This document shows positions 55,830-63,890 of a stretch of DNA of 64,000 nucleotides, piece by piece. Origin of the DNA: Zunongwangia mangrovi (GTDB taxonomy: Bacteria; Bacteroidota; Bacteroidia; Flavobacteriales; Flavobacteriaceae); assembly GCF_900112105.1 (NCBI RefSeq), contig NZ_FOKV01000001.1:806001-870000 (forward strand), given 5' to 3'. The notes under the pieces are model-generated. The model was not told the origin of the DNA. It searched no databases and saw only the letters and a program-made list of their open reading frames with translations. The translations under genes and the position numbers were made by a program. The first letter of the stretch is position 1; every line of letters starts with the position of its first letter.

Positions 55830-56987
55830 ATGAAAAATCCAATTTATATAACTTCCATGGCTTCGGTTTCTCCTTTGGGAGAAGATCCTAAGGCGATTTG
55901 GGAGGCTTATAAAAGCGATCATCATTTAATACAAAAGCATGATTTTGAAGGTGAAGAAGCTTTTGCTGCTTTTTTGCCAGAAAAATTACGTGTAGAAATC
56001 GACAATTTAAGAAGCGAATCTGCAAATTATCGCAGGCTCGATCTTTCGGTGTTATTTGCAATTTACACCTCTCGACTGGCAATAAAAAGACCTGGTTGGG
56101 AAAATGAAAAAAATATAGGAATCAATATTGGGAGTTCTCGTGGTGCCACTGGATTGTTTGAAAAATTTCATGCTGAATTTATCGAAAATCGGCAGGCATC
56201 CACGCAGGCTTCTCCTTCAACCACTTTGGGCAATATTTCTTCCTGGGTTGGGCAGGATCTAGAGAATAACGGAGTTCATTTTTCGCATAGCGTGACCTGT
56301 TCTACCGGTTTGCATTCGGTTTTAAATGCGGTAGCCTGGTTACAGTCTGGTTTGGCCGATAAATTTATCGCCGGCGGAAGTGAAGCAGCGCTTACACCCT
56401 TTACGATCGCCCAGATGAAAGCGATTAAAACCTATGCTTCAGAAGATCTAAAATATCCCTGCCAGGCATTGAATCTTGATAAAACCCGAAATTCGATGGT
56501 TTTAGGAGAAGGTGCAGGATTGTTGTGTTTAGAAACTTCAGCTTCAGAAAAAGCATTAGCAAAAATTACCGGAATCGGTTATTCCGCAGAAAAATTAAAG
56601 CATAGTGTATCAATTTCTGAAGACGGAAAATGTATGCAAAATTCAATGAAAATGGCCATTGGAGATCTGGATCCTGCTGAAATTGATGCGGTTGTAATGC
56701 ATGCACCGGGTACGATAAAAGGTGATCTTGGCGAAGTGAACGCGATAAAAGCCGTTTTTGGTGAAAATTTACCGGCAATGACTTCCAATAAGTGGAAAAT
56801 TGGACATACGTTTGCAACATCGGGAATCCTGAATCTGGAATTAGCTCTGTTAATGCTGAAACATCAGGAGTTTATTTCAGTTCCTTTTTCCGATATTAGT
56901 AAAAAACCTGCGCGATTACAGAAAATTCTGATAAATGCTGTTGGTTTTGGCGGTAATGCCGTTTCTATTTTAATTAATAAAGTTTAA
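55830..56987 (+). CDS. Beta-ketoacyl-[ACP] synthase of the biotin cluster
   Basis: This 385-residue thiolase-fold enzyme is related to FabB/FabF. The catalytic triad is intact: C157 in SVTCSTGLHSVL, H291 in VVMHAPGTIKGD and H326 in WKIGHTFATSG. It lies between bioA and bioB on the same strand. No bioC, bioH, bioG or bioI is present in the cluster. A role in making the pimeloyl precursor, or in extending a primer toward it, is a reasonable inference but not shown by sequence. It is not BioZ, which is a FabH-type KAS III. Its ATG directly follows five CGTAAAC repeats. Confidence 0.85.
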   Translation: MKNPIYITSMASVSPLGEDPKAIWEAYKSDHHLIQKHDFEGEEAFAAFLPEKLRVEIDNLRSESANYRRLDLSVLFAIYTSRLAIKRPGWENEKNIGINIGSSRGATGLFEKFHAEFIENRQASTQASPSTTLGNISSWVGQDLENNGVHFSHSVTCSTGLHSVLNAVAWLQSGLADKFIAGGSEAALTPFTIAQMKAIKTYASEDLKYPCQALNLDKTRNSMVLGEGAGLLCLETSASEKALAKITGIGYSAEKLKHSVSISEDGKCMQNSMKMAIGDLDPAEIDAVVMHAPGTIKGDLGEVNAIKAVFGENLPAMTSNKWKIGHTFATSGILNLELALLMLKHQEFISVPFSDISKKPARLQKILINAVGFGGNAVSILINKV

Positions 56988-57044
56988 TATGTTTTTGCTC
57001 TATTGAGCGAAAAAGCCTCGCTGCTCTTTTAGCGAAGTTTTGAT

Positions 57045-57052
57045 TATTTTTG
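57045..57052 (+). promoter_or_regulatory. Predicted bioB promoter (-7 element)
   Basis: TATTTTTG matches TAnnTTTG 15 bases before the bioB ATG at 57068, so bioB may be transcribed on its own as well. It overlaps the TTG at 57050, which is therefore not the start codon. Confidence 0.5.
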
Positions 57053-57067
57053 AATAAATCTATTTTC

Positions 57068-58165
57068 ATGGCGACAAGACATAACTGGACCAAAGAAGAA
57101 ATTTTAGAGATTTACAATAAACCTTTAATGGAACTGCTTTACGAAGCAGCTACGGTTCATAGAAAACATCATGATCCTAATACTGTACAGGTTTCAACTT
57201 TGCTTTCAATAAAAACAGGCGGTTGCCCAGAGGATTGTGGTTACTGCCCACAGGCAGCTCGTTATCATACCGATATTGAAGGTAATGATCTAATGAGCGT
57301 AAATCATGTAAAAGCGCAGGCTTTACGTGCAAAATCTGCCGGAAGTTCTCGTGTTTGTATGGGAGCAGCCTGGAGAAACGTAAAAGACGGGCCAGAGTTT
57401 GATAATGTTTTAGAAATGGTGCGTACCATTAACAAACTTGATATGGAGGTTTGCTGTACGCTGGGAATGCTTACTGAAAACCAGGCGCAGCGCTTAGCTG
57501 AAGCAGGTTTGTATGCATACAACCATAATTTAGATACCTCTGAAGAATACTATAAAGAAGTAATTTCTACCCGTGGTTTCGATGATCGTTTAGAGACTAT
57601 CGATAATGTAAGAAAAACCAATGTTACAGTTTGTAGCGGCGGAATTATTGGCATGGGAGAAAAAGAGGAAGATCGTGCCGGGATGTTGGTTGCGCTTTCA
57701 ACTTTAAATCCTCAACCAGAATCTGTACCTATTAATGCTTTAGTTCCTGTTGAAGGAACACCAATGGAAGAGCAGGCGCCGGTGTCTATTTGGGAGATGG
57801 TGAGAATGGTTGCTACAACCAGAATTGTAATGCCAGAAACTCAGGTAAGATTATCTGCAGGGCGTACGCAAATGAGTAGAGAAGGGCAGGCGATGTGTTT
57901 CTTTGCCGGAGCAAATTCAATTTTTGCTGGGGATAAATTGCTAACTACGCCAAACCCAGATGTTAGTGAAGATATGCAAATGTTTAAAGCTTTAGGTTTA
58001 AATCCACAAAAGCCATTTACTAAAAAGTCGAAGCCAGAAACGGTAGAAGCAACAGAATCTAAATACAATTCGCTTGGTGAAAAGCCAAAATGGTCCAGAC
58101 CAGGGCATACGATCGAGCGTAATAAGATTACCGAAGAAAAACAAAAAGCTAAAGCGAAAGCTTAA
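57068..58165 (+). CDS. bioB: Biotin synthase
   Basis: BioB is a radical SAM enzyme that inserts sulfur into dethiobiotin using a 4Fe-4S and a 2Fe-2S cluster. The ATG at 57068 (MATRHNWTKEEI) gives 365 residues; an extension from TTG at 57050 would overlap the promoter. The cluster motif GGCPEDCGYCPQ is near residue 53, with further cysteines in RVCMGAAWRN and DMEVCCTLGML, and the 2Fe-2S-binding arginine in VRLSAGRTQMS near residue 262. The C-terminal 40 residues (KPETVEATESKYNS onward) are a basic tail longer than in E. coli (346 residues in total). Confidence 0.97.
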   Translation: MATRHNWTKEEILEIYNKPLMELLYEAATVHRKHHDPNTVQVSTLLSIKTGGCPEDCGYCPQAARYHTDIEGNDLMSVNHVKAQALRAKSAGSSRVCMGAAWRNVKDGPEFDNVLEMVRTINKLDMEVCCTLGMLTENQAQRLAEAGLYAYNHNLDTSEEYYKEVISTRGFDDRLETIDNVRKTNVTVCSGGIIGMGEKEEDRAGMLVALSTLNPQPESVPINALVPVEGTPMEEQAPVSIWEMVRMVATTRIVMPETQVRLSAGRTQMSREGQAMCFFAGANSIFAGDKLLTTPNPDVSEDMQMFKALGLNPQKPFTKKSKPETVEATESKYNSLGEKPKWSRPGHTIERNKITEEKQKAKAKA

Positions 58166-58173
58166 ATCTGAAT

Positions 58174-59043
58174 ATGCAGCTGGATCTTCAGGAAATACCA
58201 AGAGTAAAAGGAATTTCTAGAGAGGAATTTCAAAAGAAATTTTTTATTCCGCAGCGACCGGTAATTTTTGAAGATCTTGCTAAAAACTGGCCGGCTTATC
58301 AAAACTGGAGTTTCGATTACTTTAGAGAGAAAGCCGGTGAAGTTGTAGTGCCACTTTATGATAGTACTCCGGCAAAAGGGAGACAAAATTCTCATGGTGC
58401 TGCCATGAAATTGCCAATTAAAGAATACTTTGATATACTCGAAAAAGGACCTTCAGATCTTAGAATGTTCTTTTTTAATCTTTTGCAAAACTGTCCAGAG
58501 CTTTTAAATGATATAGAATATCCAGATCTCGGAGTGAAATTCTTTAAAAAATTGCCTGTTTTATTTGTAGGTGGTAAGGGCTCTAGTGTGGTGATGCATT
58601 ACGATATGGATCTGGCGAATAATTTTCATTTTAATTTTTCTGGGAAAAAGCGTGTATTGCTATATCCACCAGATCAAACCAAATATTTGTATAAAGTTCC
58701 GCACTCTATTGTAAGTATGGAAATAATCAATATGGATAATCCAGATTTTAGAACCTATCCTGCGCTAGCAAAAGCAAAAGGTTTTGAGGCTAATCTTGGT
58801 CATGGTGAAGGTTTGTTTATGCCAAGTAAATGGTGGCATTTTATAAAATATGAAACCGCCAGTTTATCACTTACCTTAAGATCTTTCCCTAGATCGCCCG
58901 GTAAAGTTCTGGAAGTGCTAAATAATCTTTTATTTATGCGGAATTACGATAATCTAATGCGTAAAATGAAAGGACAGGAATGGATAGACTACAAGAATAA
59001 AAAAGCGATAGAAAACACGCATAAAAAGGCTAATATCGAATAA
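58174..59043 (+). CDS. Cupin_8/JmjC-like Fe(II)-2-oxoglutarate oxygenase, copy 1
   Basis: This 289-residue protein has the JmjC/cupin_8 fold. The facial triad is visible: H142 and D144 in VVMHYDMD, and the distal H222 in SKWWHFIKY. The segment FSGKKRVLLYPPDQTKYLYKVPHS (residues 151-174) is the cupin core with the 2-oxoglutarate-contacting lysine. Family members include hydroxylases of proteins, ribosomal subunits or small molecules; the substrate here is unknown. It follows bioB by eight bases and overlaps the second copy by one base. Confidence 0.8.
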   Translation: MQLDLQEIPRVKGISREEFQKKFFIPQRPVIFEDLAKNWPAYQNWSFDYFREKAGEVVVPLYDSTPAKGRQNSHGAAMKLPIKEYFDILEKGPSDLRMFFFNLLQNCPELLNDIEYPDLGVKFFKKLPVLFVGGKGSSVVMHYDMDLANNFHFNFSGKKRVLLYPPDQTKYLYKVPHSIVSMEIINMDNPDFRTYPALAKAKGFEANLGHGEGLFMPSKWWHFIKYETASLSLTLRSFPRSPGKVLEVLNNLLFMRNYDNLMRKMKGQEWIDYKNKKAIENTHKKANIE

Positions 59044-59915
59044 TGAAGTACGGAGGTTTGCAGTTAGCGGAAATTCCACGTGTAAAAAGAATTTCTAAGG
59101 AAGAATTTGTTAAGAATTATGTGCAGCCGCAAAAGCCAGTTGTGATCGAAAATTTAATCGAAGACTGGCCAGCGTTCGAAAAATGGAACCTGGATTATAT
59201 AAAAGAGCTTGCAGGTGAGAAAGTAGTGCCTTTGTATGACGACAGGCCAATTACTTCAGAGTATAAATTTAACGAGCCGCATGCCGAGATGAAAATGGCA
59301 GATTACATCGATCTTTTAAAATCCAAACCTACCAACTACCGTATTTTTCTTTATCATTTAATGAAAGAAGTACCTGCACTACAAAAAGATTTTAAGTTTC
59401 CTGATATTGGTTTACGAATGATAAAACAATTGCCAATGTTGTTTTTTGGAGGGAAGAACTCCAAAGTTTTTATGCATTATGATATTGATTTTGCGAACAT
59501 CCTTCACTTTCATTTTCATGGTAAAAAACAGTGTATCATCTATCCACCTTCAGAAAGTAAATATTTATATAAAGTTCCGCATGCTTTAATTTCCAGAGAA
59601 GATATAGATTTTAGAAGTCCAGATCTTGAAAAGTTTCCGGCTTTAAAGAAAGCCAAAGGCTATGTAACCGAATTAAATCATGGGGAAACGCTTTATATGC
59701 CAGAAGGTTACTGGCATCAAATGACTTATTTAACTGCAGGGTTTTCGATGAGTTTAAGAGCTACACCGCGTACTTTTCTAAATTTATCGAAAGCGGTTTA
59801 TAATCTTGTGATCATGCGAAATTTTGATAATTACATGCGAAAATTGCGTGGGCAAAAGTGGATAGATTATAAAAACCGAAAAGCAGTGGAAAACACCAAT
59901 AAAGTCGTGCGCTAG
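59043..59915 (+). CDS. Cupin_8/JmjC-like Fe(II)-2-oxoglutarate oxygenase, copy 2
   Basis: This 290-residue tandem paralogue of the previous gene shares its opening (EIPRVKRISKEEF versus EIPRVKGISREEF) and its ending (MRKLRGQKWIDYKNRKAVENT). The iron triad is intact: H145 and D147 in VFMHYDID, and H225 in EGYWHQMTY. The start overlaps the stop of copy 1 (TAATG), so translation is coupled. The clear divergence between copies suggests different substrates or a heterodimer. No link to biotin is demonstrated despite the location. Confidence 0.8.
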   Translation: MKYGGLQLAEIPRVKRISKEEFVKNYVQPQKPVVIENLIEDWPAFEKWNLDYIKELAGEKVVPLYDDRPITSEYKFNEPHAEMKMADYIDLLKSKPTNYRIFLYHLMKEVPALQKDFKFPDIGLRMIKQLPMLFFGGKNSKVFMHYDIDFANILHFHFHGKKQCIIYPPSESKYLYKVPHALISREDIDFRSPDLEKFPALKKAKGYVTELNHGETLYMPEGYWHQMTYLTAGFSMSLRATPRTFLNLSKAVYNLVIMRNFDNYMRKLRGQKWIDYKNRKAVENTNKVVR

Positions 59916-59977
59916 ATGTATTTTTTTATTCTGAAGTCTTTTTAAATTTTTAGGCAGAATCTGTTATTCTGAAACTT

Positions 59978-60460
59978 TTAATCGTTTTGATCTGCCAGTT
60001 CATTTGCTTTTTCGAAGATCAATTGGCTTTCCCAACCTCGATATTGTAAATAATCGACTAACTTTTTTTTCTTTTTAATTACTGAAGTTTCCTTGATCGA
60101 CTCCCATTTTTTCTCTGAGATTTCGTGGAAAGTTAAAAGATAATCGGCTTCAGAGATTTCTTTTAGTCCGGTTTGTATATTTCTGGGTGAGATTCCACGT
60201 AATTTCAGCTCGTTAGTGATCCTTCTTTTTCCCCATTTTTTTATTCTGAATTTTCCACGGGCAAAACTTTTAGCGAATCGCTCTTCGTTAAGAAAATTTT
60301 CCTGCATAAGCTGAATGATGATCTGTTGCTGAGCTTCAGGAATCATATTCATGCTCCTTAATTTTTCTTCAACTTCTTTGTGTGTTCTATCGCGATACGC
60401 ACAAAATTGCATCAATTTTACGGTAGCTTCTTTAACGGTAAAAGATTTCTTGGTATCCAT
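59978..60460 (-). CDS. recX: Regulatory protein RecX
   Basis: RecX limits RecA filaments during recombinational repair. The 160 residues show the three-helix repeat pattern of the family: LMQFCAYRDRTHKEVEEKL near residues 17-35, LNEERFAKSFARGKFRIKKWGKRRITNELKLRGI near residues 56-90, and the C-terminal KKLVDYLQYRGW near residue 138. The length is normal. It stands alone between two unrelated plus-strand genes; recA is not in the window. Confidence 0.9.
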   Translation of the reverse strand: MDTKKSFTVKEATVKLMQFCAYRDRTHKEVEEKLRSMNMIPEAQQQIIIQLMQENFLNEERFAKSFARGKFRIKKWGKRRITNELKLRGISPRNIQTGLKEISEADYLLTFHEISEKKWESIKETSVIKKKKKLVDYLQYRGWESQLIFEKANELADQND

Positions 60461-60517
60461 TGTGAGGCAAACTAAGCTAAAATTCTATATTTTAGAGACA
60501 AAATTAAAGTAAAACTT

Positions 60518-61951
60518 ATGAAGAAAATTTACGTTCTACTGTCAATGCTATTTGCCAGCTTCTCTATGAACGCTCAAGAAGCAATGGAGAAAGATTATAC
60601 AGATGCATTAAAATTTGTTGAGGTTTGGTTAGATGCTCAAAAAGATTTTGATAATCTACCTGGTATTAGCGCAGTTGCGGTAAAGGATCAGGAAATTATT
60701 TGGAAGGGCGGTTTTGGAGAATCCAATATGTCTGAAGAAATAGCAACAGAGGCTTCTACAATTTGCAGTATTTGTTCTATTTCTAAATTGTTTACTTCGA
60801 TCGCGGTAATGAAGTTGTACGAAGAAGGGAAACTAAGTTTGGATGATGAAATCCAGGATATCTTACCCTGGTTCGATCTAAAACAAAAATATAAAGGTAG
60901 TGGTCCTATTACGATTAGAGCTATTTTAACCCATTCTGCAGGTTTACCAAGAGAGGCAAATGCATCTTACTGGAGTGCTCCAGATTTTGAGTTTCCAAAG
61001 GATAAAAATTTTCAGGATGGTCTAGCCGAATTGGAAACTTTATATCCGTCTTCAACCTACTTTCAGTATAGTAATTTAGGATTGGCGCTTTTAGGGAAAG
61101 TAGTAGAGGAAGTTTCAGGTAAAGATTACGATGCTTATGTTAAAGAGAATATCCTTGAGCCTTTAGGATTAAAGGATACCCGAAGTTTCCTTCCAAAGGA
61201 ACTCTATGGCAAAGAAATGGCTATTGGTTATAGCGCTACGAAGCGTAATGGTGATCGAGATTTGATTAATTTTTTTGAAGCAAATGCAATAACCCCGGCG
61301 GCCGGATTTTCTTCAAATGTTTTGGACCTGGCAAAGTTTGCTTCCTGGCAGTTTAGGTTATTAAATGAAGATACCGGATATGAAGTTTTAAAATCTTCAA
61401 CATTAAAATACATGCAAAATGTACAATGGGTAGATCCAGATTTTGATACGATGTGGGGACTAGGTTTTTCGGTTTATAAAGGGTCAGATGGTAGCAAGTG
61501 GGTAGGCCATGGTGGTAGCTGCCCCGGTTATAGAACAGTTGTAAGTCTTAATCCTAAGACTAAAATGGCGTATTCTGTAATGATCAATGCTGGAGGTGAA
61601 AGTCCGGCTAAATATGTTAGAGGAATTCATTCCATTTTATCAAAAGTAGAATCTAATTCAGAAAATAGTAAAGAGTTGAAATTAGATGATTACGTGGGGC
61701 ATTTTAATCCACAGCCCTGGGCTAGCGAAATGTATATTGGGAAATGGGGAGATAAATTAGCGCTAATATATTTGCCGTCTTCTTCACCCGGTTCTGATCT
61801 AACTTTTTTAAAGCACATTAAGGACGATGAGTTTAGAAGGGTAAGAGGAGATGGAGAGTTAGGCGAATCCATTTCTTTTATAAGAGATGAAGATGGAAAT
61901 ATTATTAAAATGAAGCGGTATAATAACTTTTATACCAAAATTAGAATGTAA
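60518..61951 (+). CDS. Exported serine hydrolase (class C beta-lactamase family)
   Basis: This 477-residue protein has a signal peptide (to about residue 19, SMNAQ) and the class C beta-lactamase/penicillin-binding fold. The catalytic motifs are in order: S87-I-S-K90 (in SICSISKLF), YSN near residue 184 (FQYSNLGLALLG), and HGG near residue 331 (GHGGSCPGYR), the counterpart of KTG. The C-terminal 110 residues form an extra domain of the kind seen in DD-peptidases and esterases of this family. Real beta-lactam resistance is unlikely from sequence alone; an esterase or peptidase role fits as well. Confidence 0.88.
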   Translation: MKKIYVLLSMLFASFSMNAQEAMEKDYTDALKFVEVWLDAQKDFDNLPGISAVAVKDQEIIWKGGFGESNMSEEIATEASTICSICSISKLFTSIAVMKLYEEGKLSLDDEIQDILPWFDLKQKYKGSGPITIRAILTHSAGLPREANASYWSAPDFEFPKDKNFQDGLAELETLYPSSTYFQYSNLGLALLGKVVEEVSGKDYDAYVKENILEPLGLKDTRSFLPKELYGKEMAIGYSATKRNGDRDLINFFEANAITPAAGFSSNVLDLAKFASWQFRLLNEDTGYEVLKSSTLKYMQNVQWVDPDFDTMWGLGFSVYKGSDGSKWVGHGGSCPGYRTVVSLNPKTKMAYSVMINAGGESPAKYVRGIHSILSKVESNSENSKELKLDDYVGHFNPQPWASEMYIGKWGDKLALIYLPSSSPGSDLTFLKHIKDDEFRRVRGDGELGESISFIRDEDGNIIKMKRYNNFYTKIRM

Positions 61952-61972
61952 GAAATTTAAAATTAGTGTATA

Positions 61973-62008
61973 AAAAAACGCCTTGCAAAATGAATTGTAA
62001 GGCGTTTT
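61973..62008. terminator. Bidirectional terminator
   Basis: AAAACGCCTTGCA pairs with TGTAAGGCGTTTT (one G-T pair) around AAATGAAT, flanked by A and T runs. It separates the convergent serine hydrolase and RNase E/G genes and can serve both. Confidence 0.9.
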
Positions 62009-62013
62009 AAATT

Positions 62014-63552
62014 TTATCGTATCACTTTCCCGTCTTTATCGTGAAAGTGGTATTCTAAATACGTGTAAGCATCTCTTGGTATAATTTTAACCCATCGCTT
62101 ATGGTCAAAAAACCATTGCGATCTGGGAGATGGAAAGCCTTTGGTTAAAAAGGCTGAAATAAATGGGTGCGTTGATAGCGTGATCTTTTTATGATTCTTC
62201 TTGATCAGGCGATCTAAATCGGCTTTAATTTTTTGTATTAAGATAATTGGTGCCTCAATCTCACCATCGCCGTTAGGGTTCTCCTCACGGGTCTTAATAT
62301 TCATTTCTGGCCGTACGCGTTGTCTTGTAATTTGTATAAGTCCAAATTTACTGGGAGGGAGGATCTTGTGCTTGGCACGATCGTCACTCATTTCCTTTTT
62401 AAGGTGGTCGTAAAGGGTTTTGCGATTTTCAGCTCTTCCCATATCGATAAAATCGACTACAATTATGCCGCCCATGTCGCGAAGTCTTAACTGGCGAGCA
62501 ATTTCTGTAGCGCTAATTAAATTTACCTCTAAAGCGGTATCTTCCTGGTTTTTAGATTTATTAGAACGGTTTCCACTGTTTACGTCTATAACGTGCATTG
62601 CTTCTGTGTGTTCTATAACCAGATAGGCGCCTTTACTCATCGATACAGTACGCCCAAAGGAAGTTTTTATCTGTCTTTCGATACCGAACTTTTCAAAAAT
62701 AGGAACATTGGACTGATGTAATTTTACAATTGATTCTTTGCTAGGAGCGATCTCGCTCACATAGTCTTTAATTTGTGTATAAAGCGTTTCATCATCTACA
62801 GTGATAGAAGTAAAAGTGTCATTGAACACGTCTCTTAATAAAGAGGATGCACGATGTAATTCTCCTAAAACCTTTGAAGGATAATGAGGTTTATACAATT
62901 TTTTACACATAGCTGTCCAACGACCCATCAAATTTTGTAGGTCTTTGTCCAGCTCTGCTACTTTTTTGCCTTCGGCTACGGTTCTTACGATAACGCCAAA
63001 ACCTTTTGGTTTAATACTTTTTACAAGGCGTTTTAAACGATCTTTTTCTTCTTTACTTTCGATCTTTTGTGAAACCGAAATTCTGTTAGAAAAAGGCACA
63101 AGAACAATATATCTACCAGGTAAGGATAACTCACTGCTAATGCGGGGACCTTTGGTTGATATTGGCTCTTTTACGATTTGAACCAGTAACGACTGATTTG
63201 ACTTTAAGACATCGGTAATACTACCGTTTTTGTCTATATCTTTTTCAAAAGTAAAATTCTTTAAAGAATAATCTTTTAACTTACCTGTGCTTACACGTTT
63301 TATGAACTTAAGCAAGGATGAAACCTGAGGGCCCAGATCATGATAGTGTAAAAAACCATCTTTTGTGTAGCCAACATTAACAAATGCAGCATTTAATCCG
63401 GGGACAGCCTTTCTAATCTTGGCGATCATTATATCGCCAACATTAAAATTGTTGTCGTCTTCATCCTTGTTGAGTTCAATAAGTTTTCCATCTTTTAATA
63501 AGGCAAAATCTACAGCAGAGGATTCGGACCGTATAATTAATTCTTTGTCCAC
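62014..63552 (-). CDS. rng: Ribonuclease E/G family protein
   Basis: This 512-residue endoribonuclease processes rRNA and degrades mRNA. It has an N-terminal S1 domain (about residues 35-130, with VPGLNAAFVNVGYTKDGFLHYHDLG). Mg2+-binding aspartates lie in MHVIDVNSGNR near residue 325 and VVDFIDM near residue 371. It lacks the long disordered C-terminal degradosome scaffold of RNase E, so the RNase G type fits best. The start is GTG. A leader with a long inverted repeat precedes it. Confidence 0.95.
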   Translation of the reverse strand: MDKELIIRSESSAVDFALLKDGKLIELNKDEDDNNFNVGDIMIAKIRKAVPGLNAAFVNVGYTKDGFLHYHDLGPQVSSLLKFIKRVSTGKLKDYSLKNFTFEKDIDKNGSITDVLKSNQSLLVQIVKEPISTKGPRISSELSLPGRYIVLVPFSNRISVSQKIESKEEKDRLKRLVKSIKPKGFGVIVRTVAEGKKVAELDKDLQNLMGRWTAMCKKLYKPHYPSKVLGELHRASSLLRDVFNDTFTSITVDDETLYTQIKDYVSEIAPSKESIVKLHQSNVPIFEKFGIERQIKTSFGRTVSMSKGAYLVIEHTEAMHVIDVNSGNRSNKSKNQEDTALEVNLISATEIARQLRLRDMGGIIVVDFIDMGRAENRKTLYDHLKKEMSDDRAKHKILPPSKFGLIQITRQRVRPEMNIKTREENPNGDGEIEAPIILIQKIKADLDRLIKKNHKKITLSTHPFISAFLTKGFPSPRSQWFFDHKRWVKIIPRDAYTYLEYHFHDKDGKVIR

Positions 63553-63650
63553 TCTATTAGATTTTTAAGCCCGAAAAATTCGGGATGGATTAAACATTAT
63601 TTTATCACAGGTGTTTGAAGCCTGAAGAAATTTTAAAAAATCTAATAGCA
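63553..63650 (-). promoter_or_regulatory. rng mRNA leader with long-range inverted repeat
   Basis: On the minus strand CTATTAGATTTTT (63648-63636) is perfectly complementary to AAAAATCTAATAG (63566-63554), which ends one base before the rng GTG at 63552. Between them lies a CCCGAA-AAA-TTCGGG hairpin (63570-63584). Pairing would bury the start codon. A direct repeat GCCTGAAGA lies further upstream. Regulation, perhaps by RNase G itself, is inferred. Confidence 0.5.
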
Positions 63651-63723
63651 GCCATAAAGGCCTGAAGATTTTAAAATTTCGATGTCAAAGAACGTTGTTG
63701 TTAAAACAAAATCTTTTAAACAA

Positions 63724-63749
63724 AAAAAGTAGTATGAAAACTACTTTTT
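63724..63749 (-). terminator. Terminator overlapping the end of the 29-residue gene
   Basis: AAAAAGTAGT (63724-63733) pairs with ACTACTTTTT (63740-63749) around ATGAAA. The right arm overlaps the last codons (including KKK and stop) of the small basic gene, and the minus strand runs into Ts. Confidence 0.75.
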
Positions 63750-63830
63750 CTTATGGCGGTTAGCTCTTCTTCTTTTCTTACGCTTGTGCGTCGCTACCTT
63801 ATGTCTTTTTCTTTTTTTACCACTTGGCAT
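63741..63830 (-). CDS. 29-residue highly basic protein, possible COX24/mS38-like ribosomal protein
   Basis: The ATG at 63830 begins MPSGKKRKRHKVATHKRKK, followed by RRRANRHKKK and a stop: 29 residues of which about two thirds are K, R or H. This composition and the KRKRHK...HKRKK layout resemble the small COX24/AURKAIP1-domain proteins of ribosomal small subunits (mS38 in mitochondria, bS22-like proteins). It lies between the HU gene and rng, an order I associate with Bacteroidota. The ribosomal role is inferred. The terminator built into its final codons supports a real expressed gene. Confidence 0.65.
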   Translation of the reverse strand: MPSGKKRKRHKVATHKRKKRRRANRHKKK

Positions 63831-63890
63831 AGTGTTACGTTTTAATTAATAAATTTATTTCATTATTCCAGAAGCTATATCCTGGATAGC

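Noticed and set aside
57014-57034. Possible terminator TCGCT...AGCGA before bioB
   Set aside because: The stem is only five bases and is not followed by a clear T run.
57050-57067. TTG start for bioB
   Set aside because: It overlaps the TAnnTTTG element at 57045-57052. The ATG at 57068 is the plausible start.
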